64,000 nucleotides of DNA from positions 372,001 to 436,000 of the forward strand of contig NZ_JAMQOP010000004.1 of NCBI RefSeq assembly GCF_031624495.1, given 5' to 3'. Numbering within the stretch: position 1 is the stretch's first letter; each line of letters begins with the position of its first letter. The translations under genes and the position numbers were made by a program. This document shows, piece after piece, positions 16,627 to 25,967 of the stretch. This DNA comes from Halogeometricum sp. S1BR25-6. Its GTDB lineage: Archaea > Halobacteriota > Halobacteria > Halobacteriales > Haloferacaceae. The notes beneath the pieces were generated by a model. The model was not told the DNA's origin. It saw only the letters and a list, made by a program, of their open reading frames with translations, and did not search any database.

Positions 16627-18336
16627 TCAGGCGACCTCGTTGTAGTACAGCCACTGCACGTCCAGGACGTCGAACTGTCCGTCGCCGTTGAAGTCGAAGG
16701 CGTCGGGGTTCTGCGTCGTGGTCGGGCCGTTACGGGCCGCGAACAGCGTCTGCACGTCGAGCACGTTCACGACGCCGTCGCCGTTGACGTCCTCGTGGAC
16801 GCCGTCGCCGTCGGCGTCGATCGCGGGACCGGCGGAGTCGCCGACGACGAGGGTCGAGACGGTCAGCGTCGCGCCGTCGACTTCGGTGACGTCGTACGCC
16901 TCTCCGGACTCGGTGCCGAGCGTCTCGACGTCGAGGACGAGGTCGGTCTCGCCCTCGGCGACGCCCTGCACCGAGACGGTGCCGAGCGTGACCGCGCCGG
17001 TGTCGTTCGTGTCGACGAGGACCGCCTCTATCGTGACAGACGAGCCGTCCTCGGCCATCTGCACGTCCGAGAGGCTTCCGTCGCCCGCGAGTTCGACGTC
17101 GGTGATGGTACCGACGCTCGAATCCGAGAGCGAGACGGTGATGCTGTACGCGCCGACGCCGCCGGCGGCGGGGTCGACCACGATGTCGTACGAGCCGGTC
17201 TGGTTCACGCCGAGAAGGTCGTCCTCGGGCGAGAGCGAGACGGTCGTCGAGCCGGTTTCGACCGGCGCGTCGGACTCGTCGGCTTCGACGGTCACGGTGA
17301 CCGTGTCGGTGTCGATGCCGCCGTTACCGTCGGCGACTTCGACCTCGAAGGTGAGCGTCGCGTCGTTCTCCACGTCCGGTGCGGTGAACGTCGGGGACGC
17401 CGCCGAGGCGTCCGAGAGCGTGACAGACGGGCCACCCGTCTGCGTCCACGCGTAGGTGAGCGCGTCCGAGTCGGCGTCCGAGGAGCCCGATGCATCGAGC
17501 ATCACGGACGTTCCCTCGTCGGCCGTCTGGTCCGCACCGGCGTCAGCGACCGGCGAGGTGTTCGTCGGTTCGTCCGGTTCGTCGGCTTCGACCGTCACGG
17601 AGACGGTGTCGGTGTCGATGCCGCCGTTACCGTCGGCGACTTCGACCTCGAAGGTGAGCGTCGCGTCGTTCTCCACGTCGGGCGCGGTGAACGTCGGGGA
17701 TGCCGACGAGTCGTCCGAGAGCGAGACCGACGGACCGCCCGTCTGCGTCCACGCGTAGGTGAGCGCGTCCGAGTCGGCGTCCGAGGAGCCCGACGCATCG
17801 AGCGTCACGGAAGCGCCTTCGTCGACCGTCTGGTCGGCGCCGGCGTCAGCGACCGGCGAGGTGTTGGGCTGTTCGGTCGTGACGGAGACGGTCGTCGTGT
17901 CGGTGGTGCTTTCGCCACCCTCCGTGGACGCCGTCACGTCGACGTCGTAGTCCCCGGTCGCGGCGTCGTTCGGGACGGCAACCGTGTACTGCACGGTGTC
18001 GGAGCCCGAGACACTCGTACCGGCGAACCAGAGCCAGCCGTCGGGGCCGGGGATGAACTGGTTGCCCGCACTTCGACTAGTGACTGTCCAGCCGTCCGGG
18101 AGGTCGGTCTGCAGCCCGATGCTGGCAGCTTGGATCTGCGCGTCGTCGACGCCGACCTCCGTCGTGAACGTTATCGTGTCACCGGGGGAGACTGTCGTAC
18201 TGTTCGCCTGCTGCGAGACGGTTACGCCGTCGACCGCCGCGACCGTCCCGATCGGTCCGAAAACCGAGAGGACGAGCGTGAGCGCGACGAGTGTGGCGGC
18301 CGTCTTCGTGTACCGCTTCTGTGTCTTGTTTTTCAT
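16627..18336 (-). CDS. Secreted PKD-PKD-cohesin-dockerin protein, 569 aa
   Basis: Start at ATG 18336 gives a classical signal peptide (about residues 1-34). Order of parts: a beta domain (37-155); two nearly identical PKD/K319L-like repeats (158-252 and 259-353), each beginning TSPVADAGADQT and containing DASGSSDADSDALTYAWTQT; a cohesin-like domain (362-495) with GGVGAYSITVSLSDSSVGTI and LGTVSVQGVAEGETDLVL; and a C-terminal type-I dockerin-like pair of calcium loops (507-569), DADGDGVHEDVNGDGVVNVL and FDFNGDGQFDVLDVQWLY. There is no C-terminal membrane helix, so surface attachment would rely on other proteins such as the anchored cohesin-like neighbour. Upstream in-frame codons past 18336 lack the signal and are rejected. 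Confidence 0.75.
   Translation of the reverse strand: MKNKTQKRYTKTAATLVALTLVLSVFGPIGTVAAVDGVTVSQQANSTTVSPGDTITFTTEVGVDDAQIQAASIGLQTDLPDGWTVTSRSAGNQFIPGPDGWLWFAGTSVSGSDTVQYTVAVPNDAATGDYDVDVTASTEGGESTTDTTTVSVTTEQPNTSPVADAGADQTVDEGASVTLDASGSSDADSDALTYAWTQTGGPSVSLSDDSSASPTFTAPDVENDATLTFEVEVADGNGGIDTDTVSVTVEADEPDEPTNTSPVADAGADQTADEGTSVMLDASGSSDADSDALTYAWTQTGGPSVTLSDASAASPTFTAPDVENDATLTFEVEVADGNGGIDTDTVTVTVEADESDAPVETGSTTVSLSPEDDLLGVNQTGSYDIVVDPAAGGVGAYSITVSLSDSSVGTITDVELAGDGSLSDVQMAEDGSSVTIEAVLVDTNDTGAVTLGTVSVQGVAEGETDLVLDVETLGTESGEAYDVTEVDGATLTVSTLVVGDSAGPAIDADGDGVHEDVNGDGVVNVLDVQTLFAARNGPTTTQNPDAFDFNGDGQFDVLDVQWLYYNEVA
17281..17865. repeat. Direct repeat encoding two near-identical PKD modules
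   Basis: The segments 17587-17865 and 17281-17562 encode two PKD-like modules that differ at only a handful of residues (for example SVSLSDDSSASP versus SVTLSDASAASP). The copies are similar in DNA as well as in protein, pointing to recent duplication or gene conversion. Confidence 0.8.
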
Positions 18337-18665
18337 TCTGTGTGTTGGGTTTGCTTGTCTCACTGTGCTGGTCGACGCACGCGACGGGTCGGCCGAGAGT
18401 GGCCGGTGTCGCGCTGCGACCGATGAGGGTCGAAGCCTCGGGCATCGCGGGATCAGTTCGACCGGCGCGGTTCGGTGTAGATGGTTACCCCCGAGGGTGC
18501 CGGCCGGTGCCGACCGCCGACGTTCCAGGTGTATCTGGGCCGTCATCGGTCCACGTCCGCGCGTCGTCGGTGCCCGTCCGCGGTCGACCACTTTGGTCGA
18601 CCGTGCGATCGGCAGCGACGACGAGTGCGGAGTTTCGGCTCATCGGTTCAGAGGTTCGAGTGTCG
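18337..18665. other. Intergenic region between two secreted-protein genes
   Basis: 329 bases lie between the end of the giant malectin-domain gene and the start of the PKD-cohesin-dockerin gene. No convincing ORF was found. The bases just upstream of the 18336 start are rich in A and C on the minus strand and may hold the promoter, but no clear TATA box was seen. Confidence 0.5.
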
Positions 18666-21600
18666 CTACTGCGAGCCACCCTCCGTCGTGAGAATCTCGA
18701 TGGCTCGAACCTCGGGGTTCTCCGCCGAGCCCTTCTCGAAAGCGATAGTGACCGTGCCGTCGCCGTTCTCGGTCACGGTGAAGCTCTTCATCGTCCCCGT
18801 CGCGTGGCCGACGTCGGCCACCGGGTCGTACTGCGTGAGGACCTGCTGGCCCTCGACGGAGACGTTGAACGCGCGGTCGCCGGGTTCGCTCGCTCCGGAG
18901 AACGAGTTGGCGAAGTACAGACGCACTTCGACCTCCTGACCCGAGTCCGCCGCGAACTCCCACGTCATCGGTCCGTAGCGCTCGGTGTCGAACACGGCGT
19001 CGGGCGTGGACGACGGAACGGTGTCGTCAGGCGTGACGTCCGCGCCGGCGGCGTAGTTGCCGGCGTCGGGTCCGACCGAGGCGAGGTACGGCGAATCGGT
19101 GCCGGTCGCACCGACCCACTCGGGACCGTCGTCGGTGGCATCGAGCGCATCCCCGCCCGCGTTCACGCGGTAGAGGACCTGCGCACCCGACGAACCGTCG
19201 TCGCCCGCGCTCTCGTCGTACTTCAGCACGACGACGTTCGAGGTGAGGCCGGTGTCGGCGTCGCCGTCCTGTACGGCGGCGACGAAGTGATTGAAGCCGC
19301 CCTCGGCACCAGAGCTCGACGTGTTGATGAGGGAGACGTCGACCGTCGCCTCGCCGTTTCCGTCGAGTTGGACGGTCTGGTAGTCGACGTTCTCGGCCGT
19401 GTTGGCCTCGAAGTCGACGAGTTCGTAGCCGTTCGCCTGGTTGGCGAGTTCGAGCTGTCCCTCAACGTGGAGCAGGGAAACCGTCGCGCCGGCGGGACCG
19501 GAGACCGTAACGGTCTGGTCTGCCTGCGAGACGGTCGCCGCGCCGTGCTGTGCGTCGAGCGCGCTCGAGTCGAGCGAGACGCCGTCGACGCCGAGCGTCG
19601 GCGCGGGGGCGACGTCGGCCTTCGCGGCGGCTTCCGCGCCGCCGTCGGTGCCGTCGCCGAACAGCGCCGTCGTCTGCGTGCTGCCGTCGGCGTACTCGAC
19701 CGTGACGGTCGCACCGGTCATCTCTAACCCGGAGACGGAGCCGGCCGCGCCCGTGCCCTGCGCGTTCTTGATGCTGGTCGGGTCGATGTCGACGGAGAAG
19801 GCGAACGTCTCGCCGGCGTCGAAGTCGTCGAACGTCGCCGTCAGTTCGTCGTAGCCGTCGGCGCTGCTCTGTCCGTCGTGCGGTGCGGCGAACGACCCGC
19901 CCTGCAGGCCGGTCGCACTCGCGCCGCTGTCGGGGGAGAAGCCCTTCGAGCCGGAGTCACCGGCGGTGCCGTCGGGGTCGAAGACGACGTCCGAGAGCAC
20001 CGCGGTGCTCAGGTCGTAGGTGACCGAGGTGATCTGCTCGTCCCCAGTGTTCGTGATCGACAGCGAGTCACCGCCGTAGGTGCTCGCGTCGATACCGCTG
20101 TTCGCGGTGACCGCGAAGTCGGCGGCGGCTGTGGAGTCGCCGTCGTCACCGGAGCCGTCGACCTCAGTCACCGTGAACGCCGAGAGCTTCGCGTTGTCCT
20201 CGACGGTGGCGAAGTCAACGTTCAGTTCGCCGTCGGTGACGTTTACGACGAACGTCTCCGTGGTCGCGGCGTGCGCGCCGCCGGCGGTCGCATAGATGTC
20301 GTAGTCGTTCAGGACCTGCTGGCCCTCGATGGAGGCGTCGAAGACGCGGTCGCCCTCGCCGCCGTCGTTCGCGACACCCTGGTAGAGTTCGGCGAACTGC
20401 AGGGTGACCTCGTACTCACCGTTCTCGACGGGGACGGCGTACGAGAAGTCGCCGTACCGCTCGGTGTAGTACAGTTCGTCGTCCTGCGTGTTCGCTATCT
20501 CGGGGGTCGCCGGCGTGCCCGCGTTGCCCGTCGTGAACGTCTCGCCGCCGTTGAAGTTCGCGTCGGCCGCGTAGACCGTTCCGTCGGCCGCGGCGTACTC
20601 CGGACCGCCCGCGTTCACGGCGAAGACGACGTCACCGGACTGGCCGTCGTCGGTGCCGTCGCCCGCGCTCTCGTCGTACTTCAGGACGACCACGTCGGAG
20701 GCGAGGCCCATGTCGCCCGAGGCCTCACCGTGCGCGGCCACGAAGTAGTTGTAACCGGCCTCGTCGCCGTCGTCGGCCGAGCTAGTCAGCGTGACCGGCA
20801 CCGTCGCCTCGCCGTTCGAGTCGAGGGTGACGGTGTAGTACTGGACGTCGACCGCGTTGTTCGCTTCCAGGTCTTCGACGTCGTAGCCGCCGTTCGGGAC
20901 GTTGCTCAGCGCGAGTTCGCCCTCGACGCGAACGAGCGTGACGGTCTCGCCGGGCTGACCGGTGACCGTGACGGTCTGGTCCGCCTGCGAGACGGTCGCC
21001 CCGTCGTGGTAGTCGTCAAGGACGTCGGTGTCGAGCGAGACGCCGTCGACGCCGAGCGTCGGCGCCGGTGCCTCGTCATCGGTCACGACGGCGGTCGCGC
21101 CGGCGACGCTGCCGTCACCCATCAGTTGGGTGGTCTGAGTCGTGCCGTCCTCGTAGGTGACAGTGACCGTCGCGCGAGCGAGTTCCAGACCCGAGACCGG
21201 ACCGGCCTCCTGAGAGCTGATCGTGGCACCCTTGATGCTGGTCGGGTCGTTGTCGGCCCAGAACGTCGCCGTCTCGCCCGACTGGAAGTCGTCGAACTCG
21301 ACGGTCATGACGTCGTAGCCGTCGTCGGCGTTCTGGCCATTGCGCGGCTGGGAGAACGCTTCGCCGGTGCCGGGTTGGGTGACGATGCCCGTTCCGCCGT
21401 CGCTGGCGATGTTGAGCCCTTCACCGGTCGGGTCGCCCGCGGTTCCCTGCGGGTCGAACACCATGTCCGGCAGCGTCGCCGTGCTCAGGTCGAACGACAC
21501 TGAGGAGATGTTCTTCTCGCCGGTGTTCGTCACCTGGAACGTGTCGCCGCCGTAGGTCGACTGGTCGATGTTACCGCTGTCGGGCGTGATCTCGACCAGC

Positions 21601-24600
21601 GCCGAGCCGGTCGCGTCGCTCCCGTCGCCGTCGCCGACGGTAGCGCCGTTCGACCACACGTTGATCAGCTGCTGCAGTTCCGTAAGCGAGATAGTCTCGC
21701 CGCCGGTGTTCGGCACTTCGGAGCCCGACGACCAGAGGGTGATCGCCCACTGGAGCTCGCCGAGCTGGATGGTCGCGTCGTCGCCGTCGCCGTGACTCGC
21801 GACCGCCTGTACGACGGTCAGGTTACCGTCTCCACCGTCAGTGTCGGTGTCCTCGACCGTGACGTTCACGATGTCGGTCGCAGAGTCCTCGCCGTCCGAG
21901 ACGCTCAGCTGAAAGGTGAACGTCGCGTCGCCGTCCACGTCGGGGGCGACGAACGGCGCCTGCTGACCGTCGCTCATGTCGAGCAGTCCGGACGGGCTCC
22001 CGGCCGTCTGCGTCCACGTGTAGCCGAGCGCGTCGCCATCCGCGTCGGACGAACCGGACCCGTCGAGGGTGACCTGCTGGCCCTCCTCAACGGTGACGTC
22101 CGCGCCGGCGTCGGCCGTCGGCGGCGTGTTCGCGGGCGGGTTCACGTAGTCGACCGAGATGTCCGTCCACGTCGCCGGGAACGCGCTCGCGCCGTTGGAC
22201 GTCGAGATGACGCCCACCGCCGGCGCGACGCCGTCGGACGAGTCGAACCAGCTCGCCGGCACCGCCGTGGTGTCGACCTGGGTCGTCTCGCCGTCAATCT
22301 CGTACTCGGCGGTGACTGCGAACTCCTCGACGCCGTTGTTCGGCGCGGGATCGGTCGTCGGGTCCACGGTCATCCGAAGCGTCGGAGAGCCGCCCGCGAC
22401 GGCGCTGTCGCTGGTGGTGCCCTGATCTTGGAATGTGTCGTCGACTTCCTTCGCGAACTGGACCCCACCGGAGCCGCCGTCGGCTGCGGCGACCAGTTTC
22501 ACGTAGTCCGACTGGTCACCAGTACCGATGAACAGACCGGCCGACTGGTAATTAGCCGGGTTTTCCGGGAAGCTGCTCACCGTCGTCTCGACGGTGAACG
22601 GCTGGTCGGGCGTGTCAACACCGAACTGGAAACCGTACTGCTGCGTGTTGGTGTCCGAGTAGGCGTCGCCGTTCGGGACTCCTTCGACCGTCAGCACCTC
22701 AGCGGCGCCGCCGACGGTCATCTCCGTCGGGTCGTACAGCTCCTGGTAGTCCTGCCCGTTCGTCATCAGTCCGGTCCAGCCCTGACCGCTCTCGCCGAAC
22801 AGACCGAGTTCGGAGAAGTCGTACTGGACGGGGAGCGTCGTGTCGAGACCGTTGTTCGGGTCGACGGCGAACGGGTCCTCGGTGTCGTCGAGACCGTCGT
22901 TGTCGTCGTCCGGGTCGTTGAGGTTCGACTCGCCGTCGCCGTCGAAGTCGACGGGCGTGGATGCCGCGGAACACGGGTCGGTGCCCGCGTCGAGTTCGTC
23001 GGCGTTGTCGTAGCCGTCGCCGTCCTCGTCGAGCGAGGCGTCGTCGGCGCCGGTGCACTGCTGCCCGTCGCCGCTACCGTCGGTGCCGTAGTCGACCGGC
23101 TCGAAGATCGTCACGTCGCCGCTACCGCGGTTCGCCGTCAGCACGATACCCGGGAACGGGCCGTCGTCGCCGACCGTCGCGATACCGAGCGGCTGCGAGC
23201 CGGTGTTGAACACCGTTTCGACGTTCGTCGCCGTCTCGCCGTCGGCGCTTAGCTGGATGCGCTTGACCGAGCCGCCGAGTTCGACCTGCAGGAGGTCCCC
23301 CTGCATCGCACTGCCGAAGTTCGAGGCGGTGTACTCGGCCGTGCCGCCGGTGGGACCGAACAGGACCTTGTCGCCGTTCTGGTCCACCATCGTGTTTGCG
23401 CTACCGGCGGGCGCGCCCGGGTCGGGCGACCCGCTCGTCGGCGGGATGTAGTCCGCCTCGGCCGGGTTCACCACACTCGCCGGAACGGGCGAGTTCGATT
23501 CCGTGATGTCGAACACCAGGTTCCCGTTCTCGTCGTAGATGTCCGCACCCGTCGGGTTCGCGCGGATAGGCGCGGCGTGGCCGCCGTAGACGCCCTCGTC
23601 GACCTTGACGAGTTCGTCGCTCTTCGAGTAGCTCCCGTCCTCGTTCGGGTGGTTCGTCACCGACGCAGCGTCGGCCACGATGTTCCCGCTGGCGTCGGCC
23701 GGTTGGCCACCCCAGCCGCCGTTCGGTCCGTGGTCGGCGGCGTAGATCTGGCCGCTCGTCGTGACGACGAGGTCGTACGGGTTGCGGTAGCCGGGCGAGT
23801 AGACCTGGACCGGCCCGTCTTCGACTATCTTGGCCTGGTTGATCCCGTCGTTCCCGCCGAAGGGAAGGTCGTCGCCGTCCGTCCCGTCGTCGTTCTGAAT
23901 CGTGGGGATGGCGTAGTAGAACTCCAGGTCAGGGTAGCTGCCGTCGTAGTTCTGGAGATTCTTCGCCTGGTAGTCGGCCTCTATCTGCGCGAGATCGACT
24001 TCCAGAATGGCGGCCGAGAGCGCGAACTCGGGGGTGTGTCCGAAGTTGTCGCCCGGCGCGCCCTTGTTCGTGTTCCCGCCCTGAGCGACGTACAGCGTGT
24101 CGCCGTCGGCCGAGAGGTCGAGTCCGTTGGTCGCGTGGTTCTCCTCGGACCGCGGCAGTCCGAGCACCATCACGTCGTGGTCGACCTCGCTCGATTGAAG
24201 CACGCCGTCGCTTCCCGGCGAGAGGGTCAGTCGAGAGATCGTACCGGAGTTCGTGTCCGTGTCGTCATCGTCCTGCCCCACGTCGATCGACGGGTCGCTG
24301 GAAGAAACGTAGACGATCGGATTCTCGGCCGTCCCGCCGACGGTCAGACCGGTGATCTGCCGGTCGTTCTCGCCCGCGTTGTACTCCCCGAAGTCGTCGT
24401 GGTTGGGAATCTGCTTGATCGCGTCGGTCGCGACCTGTCCGACGACCTCGTAGCTGTTGTCGCCCGTGCGCTCGACGTCGAGCACGTAGACGGTGCCGCT
24501 CTGCACCGAAACGTAGAAGCGCCCGTCGGGACCGACGTCGATAGCCGTCGGGTTACCCGCGCTGAACCCGTCGAGCTTGCTCTTCGTGAAGTCGGGGTCG

Positions 24601-25517
24601 ACCGCGCTCGCGCCGTCGCCGGAGAGCGACACCGTCAACGGGTCGTTCGACCCCGTGTGTGCGACGGAGAGTGTCGCGCTCGCGGAGTCGGCGCTCGACG
24701 GCGAGAACGTCACCGGAATATCCGTGGACTCGCCGGGGGCGAGCGTCGTCTGGGACGCCGACCCCGCCGAGAACGCACCGTCGCCGTCGACGGAGACCCC
24801 GTCGATGGCGATGCTGGTGTCGCCGTCGCCGCCGAGATTGGTCACAGTGACTGTCTGTGTCTCGGACTGGCCGCTGAGAACCGAGCCGAAGTTGACGCTC
24901 GACGGACCGCCGAGCGTGTTCGGTTCGGGCGTCGCCGGGACGATCTCGATGGCCGAGAGCTTCGCGTTGTCCTCGACGGTCGTGAGGTCGACGTCGATTG
25001 CGCCGTCGGAGGGCGTCACGACGTACGACTTCATCACGCCCGCGTCGTGGCCGACGTCAGCGTGGATGTCGTAGTCGTCCAGCACCTGCTCGTCCTCCAC
25101 GGAAACGTCGAAGAGTCGCTCTCCGTCGTCCTCGGCGTATATCTCGGCGAAGTACAGGCGGACCTCGTACTGCTGGCCGCTCTGCACGCCCTCCGAGAAC
25201 GTCCACTGCTGGTCGCCGTACACCTCGGTCTGGAAGACGCTCGCCGGCGTCCCCGAGGGAACGGACGGCTCCAAGGAAACGGCGTCGCCCGTCTGGTACG
25301 TCTCACTGCTTCCGGAGTGGTACTGCTGCCAGTCGCCGGACCAGTCCGGTCCGTCGACCGCTGAGACGTCTCCTCCGCCCGCGTTCACGCGGTAGAGGGC
25401 GTCTCCCGGTGCCGCCGCTGCCGTGCCCGAGAAGGCCACGGAACCGGCGACCACTGACGTGATCATTAGCACCGCTACTAGAACGGCGGTGATTCGGTTC
25501 GTCTCTCGTTCTATCAT
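18666..25517 (-). CDS. Giant secreted multidomain protein (malectin / sugar-dehydrogenase-like propeller / PKD / dockerin-like), 2283 aa
   Basis: Signal peptide 1-36 (VAFSGTAAAA). Parts in order: malectin-like domain 40-194; choice-of-anchor-D-like Ig domain 203-300; beta-propeller resembling glucose/sorbosone dehydrogenases 310-806 (RSEENHATNGLDLSADGDTL, PGYRNPYDLVV); thrombospondin-3-like calcium repeats 828-890 (DEDGDGYDNADELDAGTDPC); concanavalin-like domain 898-1126; PKD 1130-1222; dockerin-like tandem helix-loop segment 1232-1293 (LGELQWAITLWSSG, LTELQQLINVWSNG); a 310-residue module 1306-1615; malectin-like 1628-1785; the module again 1798-2102; malectin-like 2112-2277. Malectin domains bind sugars in known cases. 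There is no C-terminal anchor. It is probably a secreted carbohydrate-binding, perhaps sugar-oxidising, protein that could attach to cohesins through its dockerin-like part. Confidence 0.8.
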   Translation of the reverse strand: MIERETNRITAVLVAVLMITSVVAGSVAFSGTAAAAPGDALYRVNAGGGDVSAVDGPDWSGDWQQYHSGSSETYQTGDAVSLEPSVPSGTPASVFQTEVYGDQQWTFSEGVQSGQQYEVRLYFAEIYAEDDGERLFDVSVEDEQVLDDYDIHADVGHDAGVMKSYVVTPSDGAIDVDLTTVEDNAKLSAIEIVPATPEPNTLGGPSSVNFGSVLSGQSETQTVTVTNLGGDGDTSIAIDGVSVDGDGAFSAGSASQTTLAPGESTDIPVTFSPSSADSASATLSVAHTGSNDPLTVSLSGDGASAVDPDFTKSKLDGFSAGNPTAIDVGPDGRFYVSVQSGTVYVLDVERTGDNSYEVVGQVATDAIKQIPNHDDFGEYNAGENDRQITGLTVGGTAENPIVYVSSSDPSIDVGQDDDDTDTNSGTISRLTLSPGSDGVLQSSEVDHDVMVLGLPRSEENHATNGLDLSADGDTLYVAQGGNTNKGAPGDNFGHTPEFALSAAILEVDLAQIEADYQAKNLQNYDGSYPDLEFYYAIPTIQNDDGTDGDDLPFGGNDGINQAKIVEDGPVQVYSPGYRNPYDLVVTTSGQIYAADHGPNGGWGGQPADASGNIVADAASVTNHPNEDGSYSKSDELVKVDEGVYGGHAAPIRANPTGADIYDENGNLVFDITESNSPVPASVVNPAEADYIPPTSGSPDPGAPAGSANTMVDQNGDKVLFGPTGGTAEYTASNFGSAMQGDLLQVELGGSVKRIQLSADGETATNVETVFNTGSQPLGIATVGDDGPFPGIVLTANRGSGDVTIFEPVDYGTDGSGDGQQCTGADDASLDEDGDGYDNADELDAGTDPCSAASTPVDFDGDGESNLNDPDDDNDGLDDTEDPFAVDPNNGLDTTLPVQYDFSELGLFGESGQGWTGLMTNGQDYQELYDPTEMTVGGAAEVLTVEGVPNGDAYSDTNTQQYGFQFGVDTPDQPFTVETTVSSFPENPANYQSAGLFIGTGDQSDYVKLVAAADGGSGGVQFAKEVDDTFQDQGTTSDSAVAGGSPTLRMTVDPTTDPAPNNGVEEFAVTAEYEIDGETTQVDTTAVPASWFDSSDGVAPAVGVISTSNGASAFPATWTDISVDYVNPPANTPPTADAGADVTVEEGQQVTLDGSGSSDADGDALGYTWTQTAGSPSGLLDMSDGQQAPFVAPDVDGDATFTFQLSVSDGEDSATDIVNVTVEDTDTDGGDGNLTVVQAVASHGDGDDATIQLGELQWAITLWSSGSEVPNTGGETISLTELQQLINVWSNGATVGDGDGSDATGSALVEITPDSGNIDQSTYGGDTFQVTNTGEKNISSVSFDLSTATLPDMVFDPQGTAGDPTGEGLNIASDGGTGIVTQPGTGEAFSQPRNGQNADDGYDVMTVEFDDFQSGETATFWADNDPTSIKGATISSQEAGPVSGLELARATVTVTYEDGTTQTTQLMGDGSVAGATAVVTDDEAPAPTLGVDGVSLDTDVLDDYHDGATVSQADQTVTVTGQPGETVTLVRVEGELALSNVPNGGYDVEDLEANNAVDVQYYTVTLDSNGEATVPVTLTSSADDGDEAGYNYFVAAHGEASGDMGLASDVVVLKYDESAGDGTDDGQSGDVVFAVNAGGPEYAAADGTVYAADANFNGGETFTTGNAGTPATPEIANTQDDELYYTERYGDFSYAVPVENGEYEVTLQFAELYQGVANDGGEGDRVFDASIEGQQVLNDYDIYATAGGAHAATTETFVVNVTDGELNVDFATVEDNAKLSAFTVTEVDGSGDDGDSTAAADFAVTANSGIDASTYGGDSLSITNTGDEQITSVTYDLSTAVLSDVVFDPDGTAGDSGSKGFSPDSGASATGLQGGSFAAPHDGQSSADGYDELTATFDDFDAGETFAFSVDIDPTSIKNAQGTGAAGSVSGLEMTGATVTVEYADGSTQTTALFGDGTDGGAEAAAKADVAPAPTLGVDGVSLDSSALDAQHGAATVSQADQTVTVSGPAGATVSLLHVEGQLELANQANGYELVDFEANTAENVDYQTVQLDGNGEATVDVSLINTSSSGAEGGFNHFVAAVQDGDADTGLTSNVVVLKYDESAGDDGSSGAQVLYRVNAGGDALDATDDGPEWVGATGTDSPYLASVGPDAGNYAAGADVTPDDTVPSSTPDAVFDTERYGPMTWEFAADSGQEVEVRLYFANSFSGASEPGDRAFNVSVEGQQVLTQYDPVADVGHATGTMKSFTVTENGDGTVTIAFEKGSAENPEVRAIEILTTEGGSQ
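19212..21602. repeat. Duplicated 310-residue module plus malectin unit inside the giant gene
   Basis: Codons for residues 1306-1615 (20673-21602) and 1798-2102 (19212-20126) encode homologous modules sharing TYGGD, ITSVTYDLSTA-type strands, DPTSIK, APAPTLGVDGVSLD, ATVSQADQTVTV and VVLKYDESAGD. Each is followed by a malectin-like domain, so the C-terminal half is a tandem duplication of module plus malectin. The copies have diverged more than the PKD pair of the neighbouring gene, so this duplication is older. Confidence 0.8.
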
Positions 25518-25967
25518 GTCGTCATCTGATTATTTGGTTGAATCGCGTCTGATCGTCCGATCGATTCCGCACCTACCCCAGAAACAGCGAATTCACACGC
25601 CGAACCGGGTGAATAGTTGACGTCCCGATTGAACTATCAGTATTAGTACAATACCGAGGCGTATCGAACCATTACGAATCCATAACGTCTCGTTGAGCGA
25701 GTTGTGTCGAAAGTAGGACGAACGCAGGTCGGGGTTAGGGACGTGTGAACTGTACACGCTGGTCGGTCCCCCTGTCGAGGGGAGCATCGGCGACCCGCGT
25801 CGGCGTTCGCGGACCGTCGCGAGTGATGCGGTTAGGGAACGGGCGGAGGGGTTCGAGCGAGAGCGACGGCGCAAACGAGGGCAGCGGAAAGGTCGTCGTA
25901 AAGCCGTACCGAAGCGGCGTTCGAGGGCGGCGGCGTCCGACCGAGCGTCGGGTACGATCGCCGGACT
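25518..25967. other. Gene-free region upstream of the giant secreted-protein gene
   Basis: 450 bases between two minus-strand genes. The first 40 bases upstream of the 25517 start hold A/T-rich AACCAAATAATCAG (minus strand), a likely promoter. The rest is moderately AT-rich near 25620-25700 and GC-rich further on; no gene, RNA or repeat was recognised. Confidence 0.5.

Noticed and set aside
21792-23252. Plus-strand frames opposite the giant malectin gene
   Set aside because: Val/Arg-rich antisense frames; the minus strand shows a continuous signal peptide and domains.
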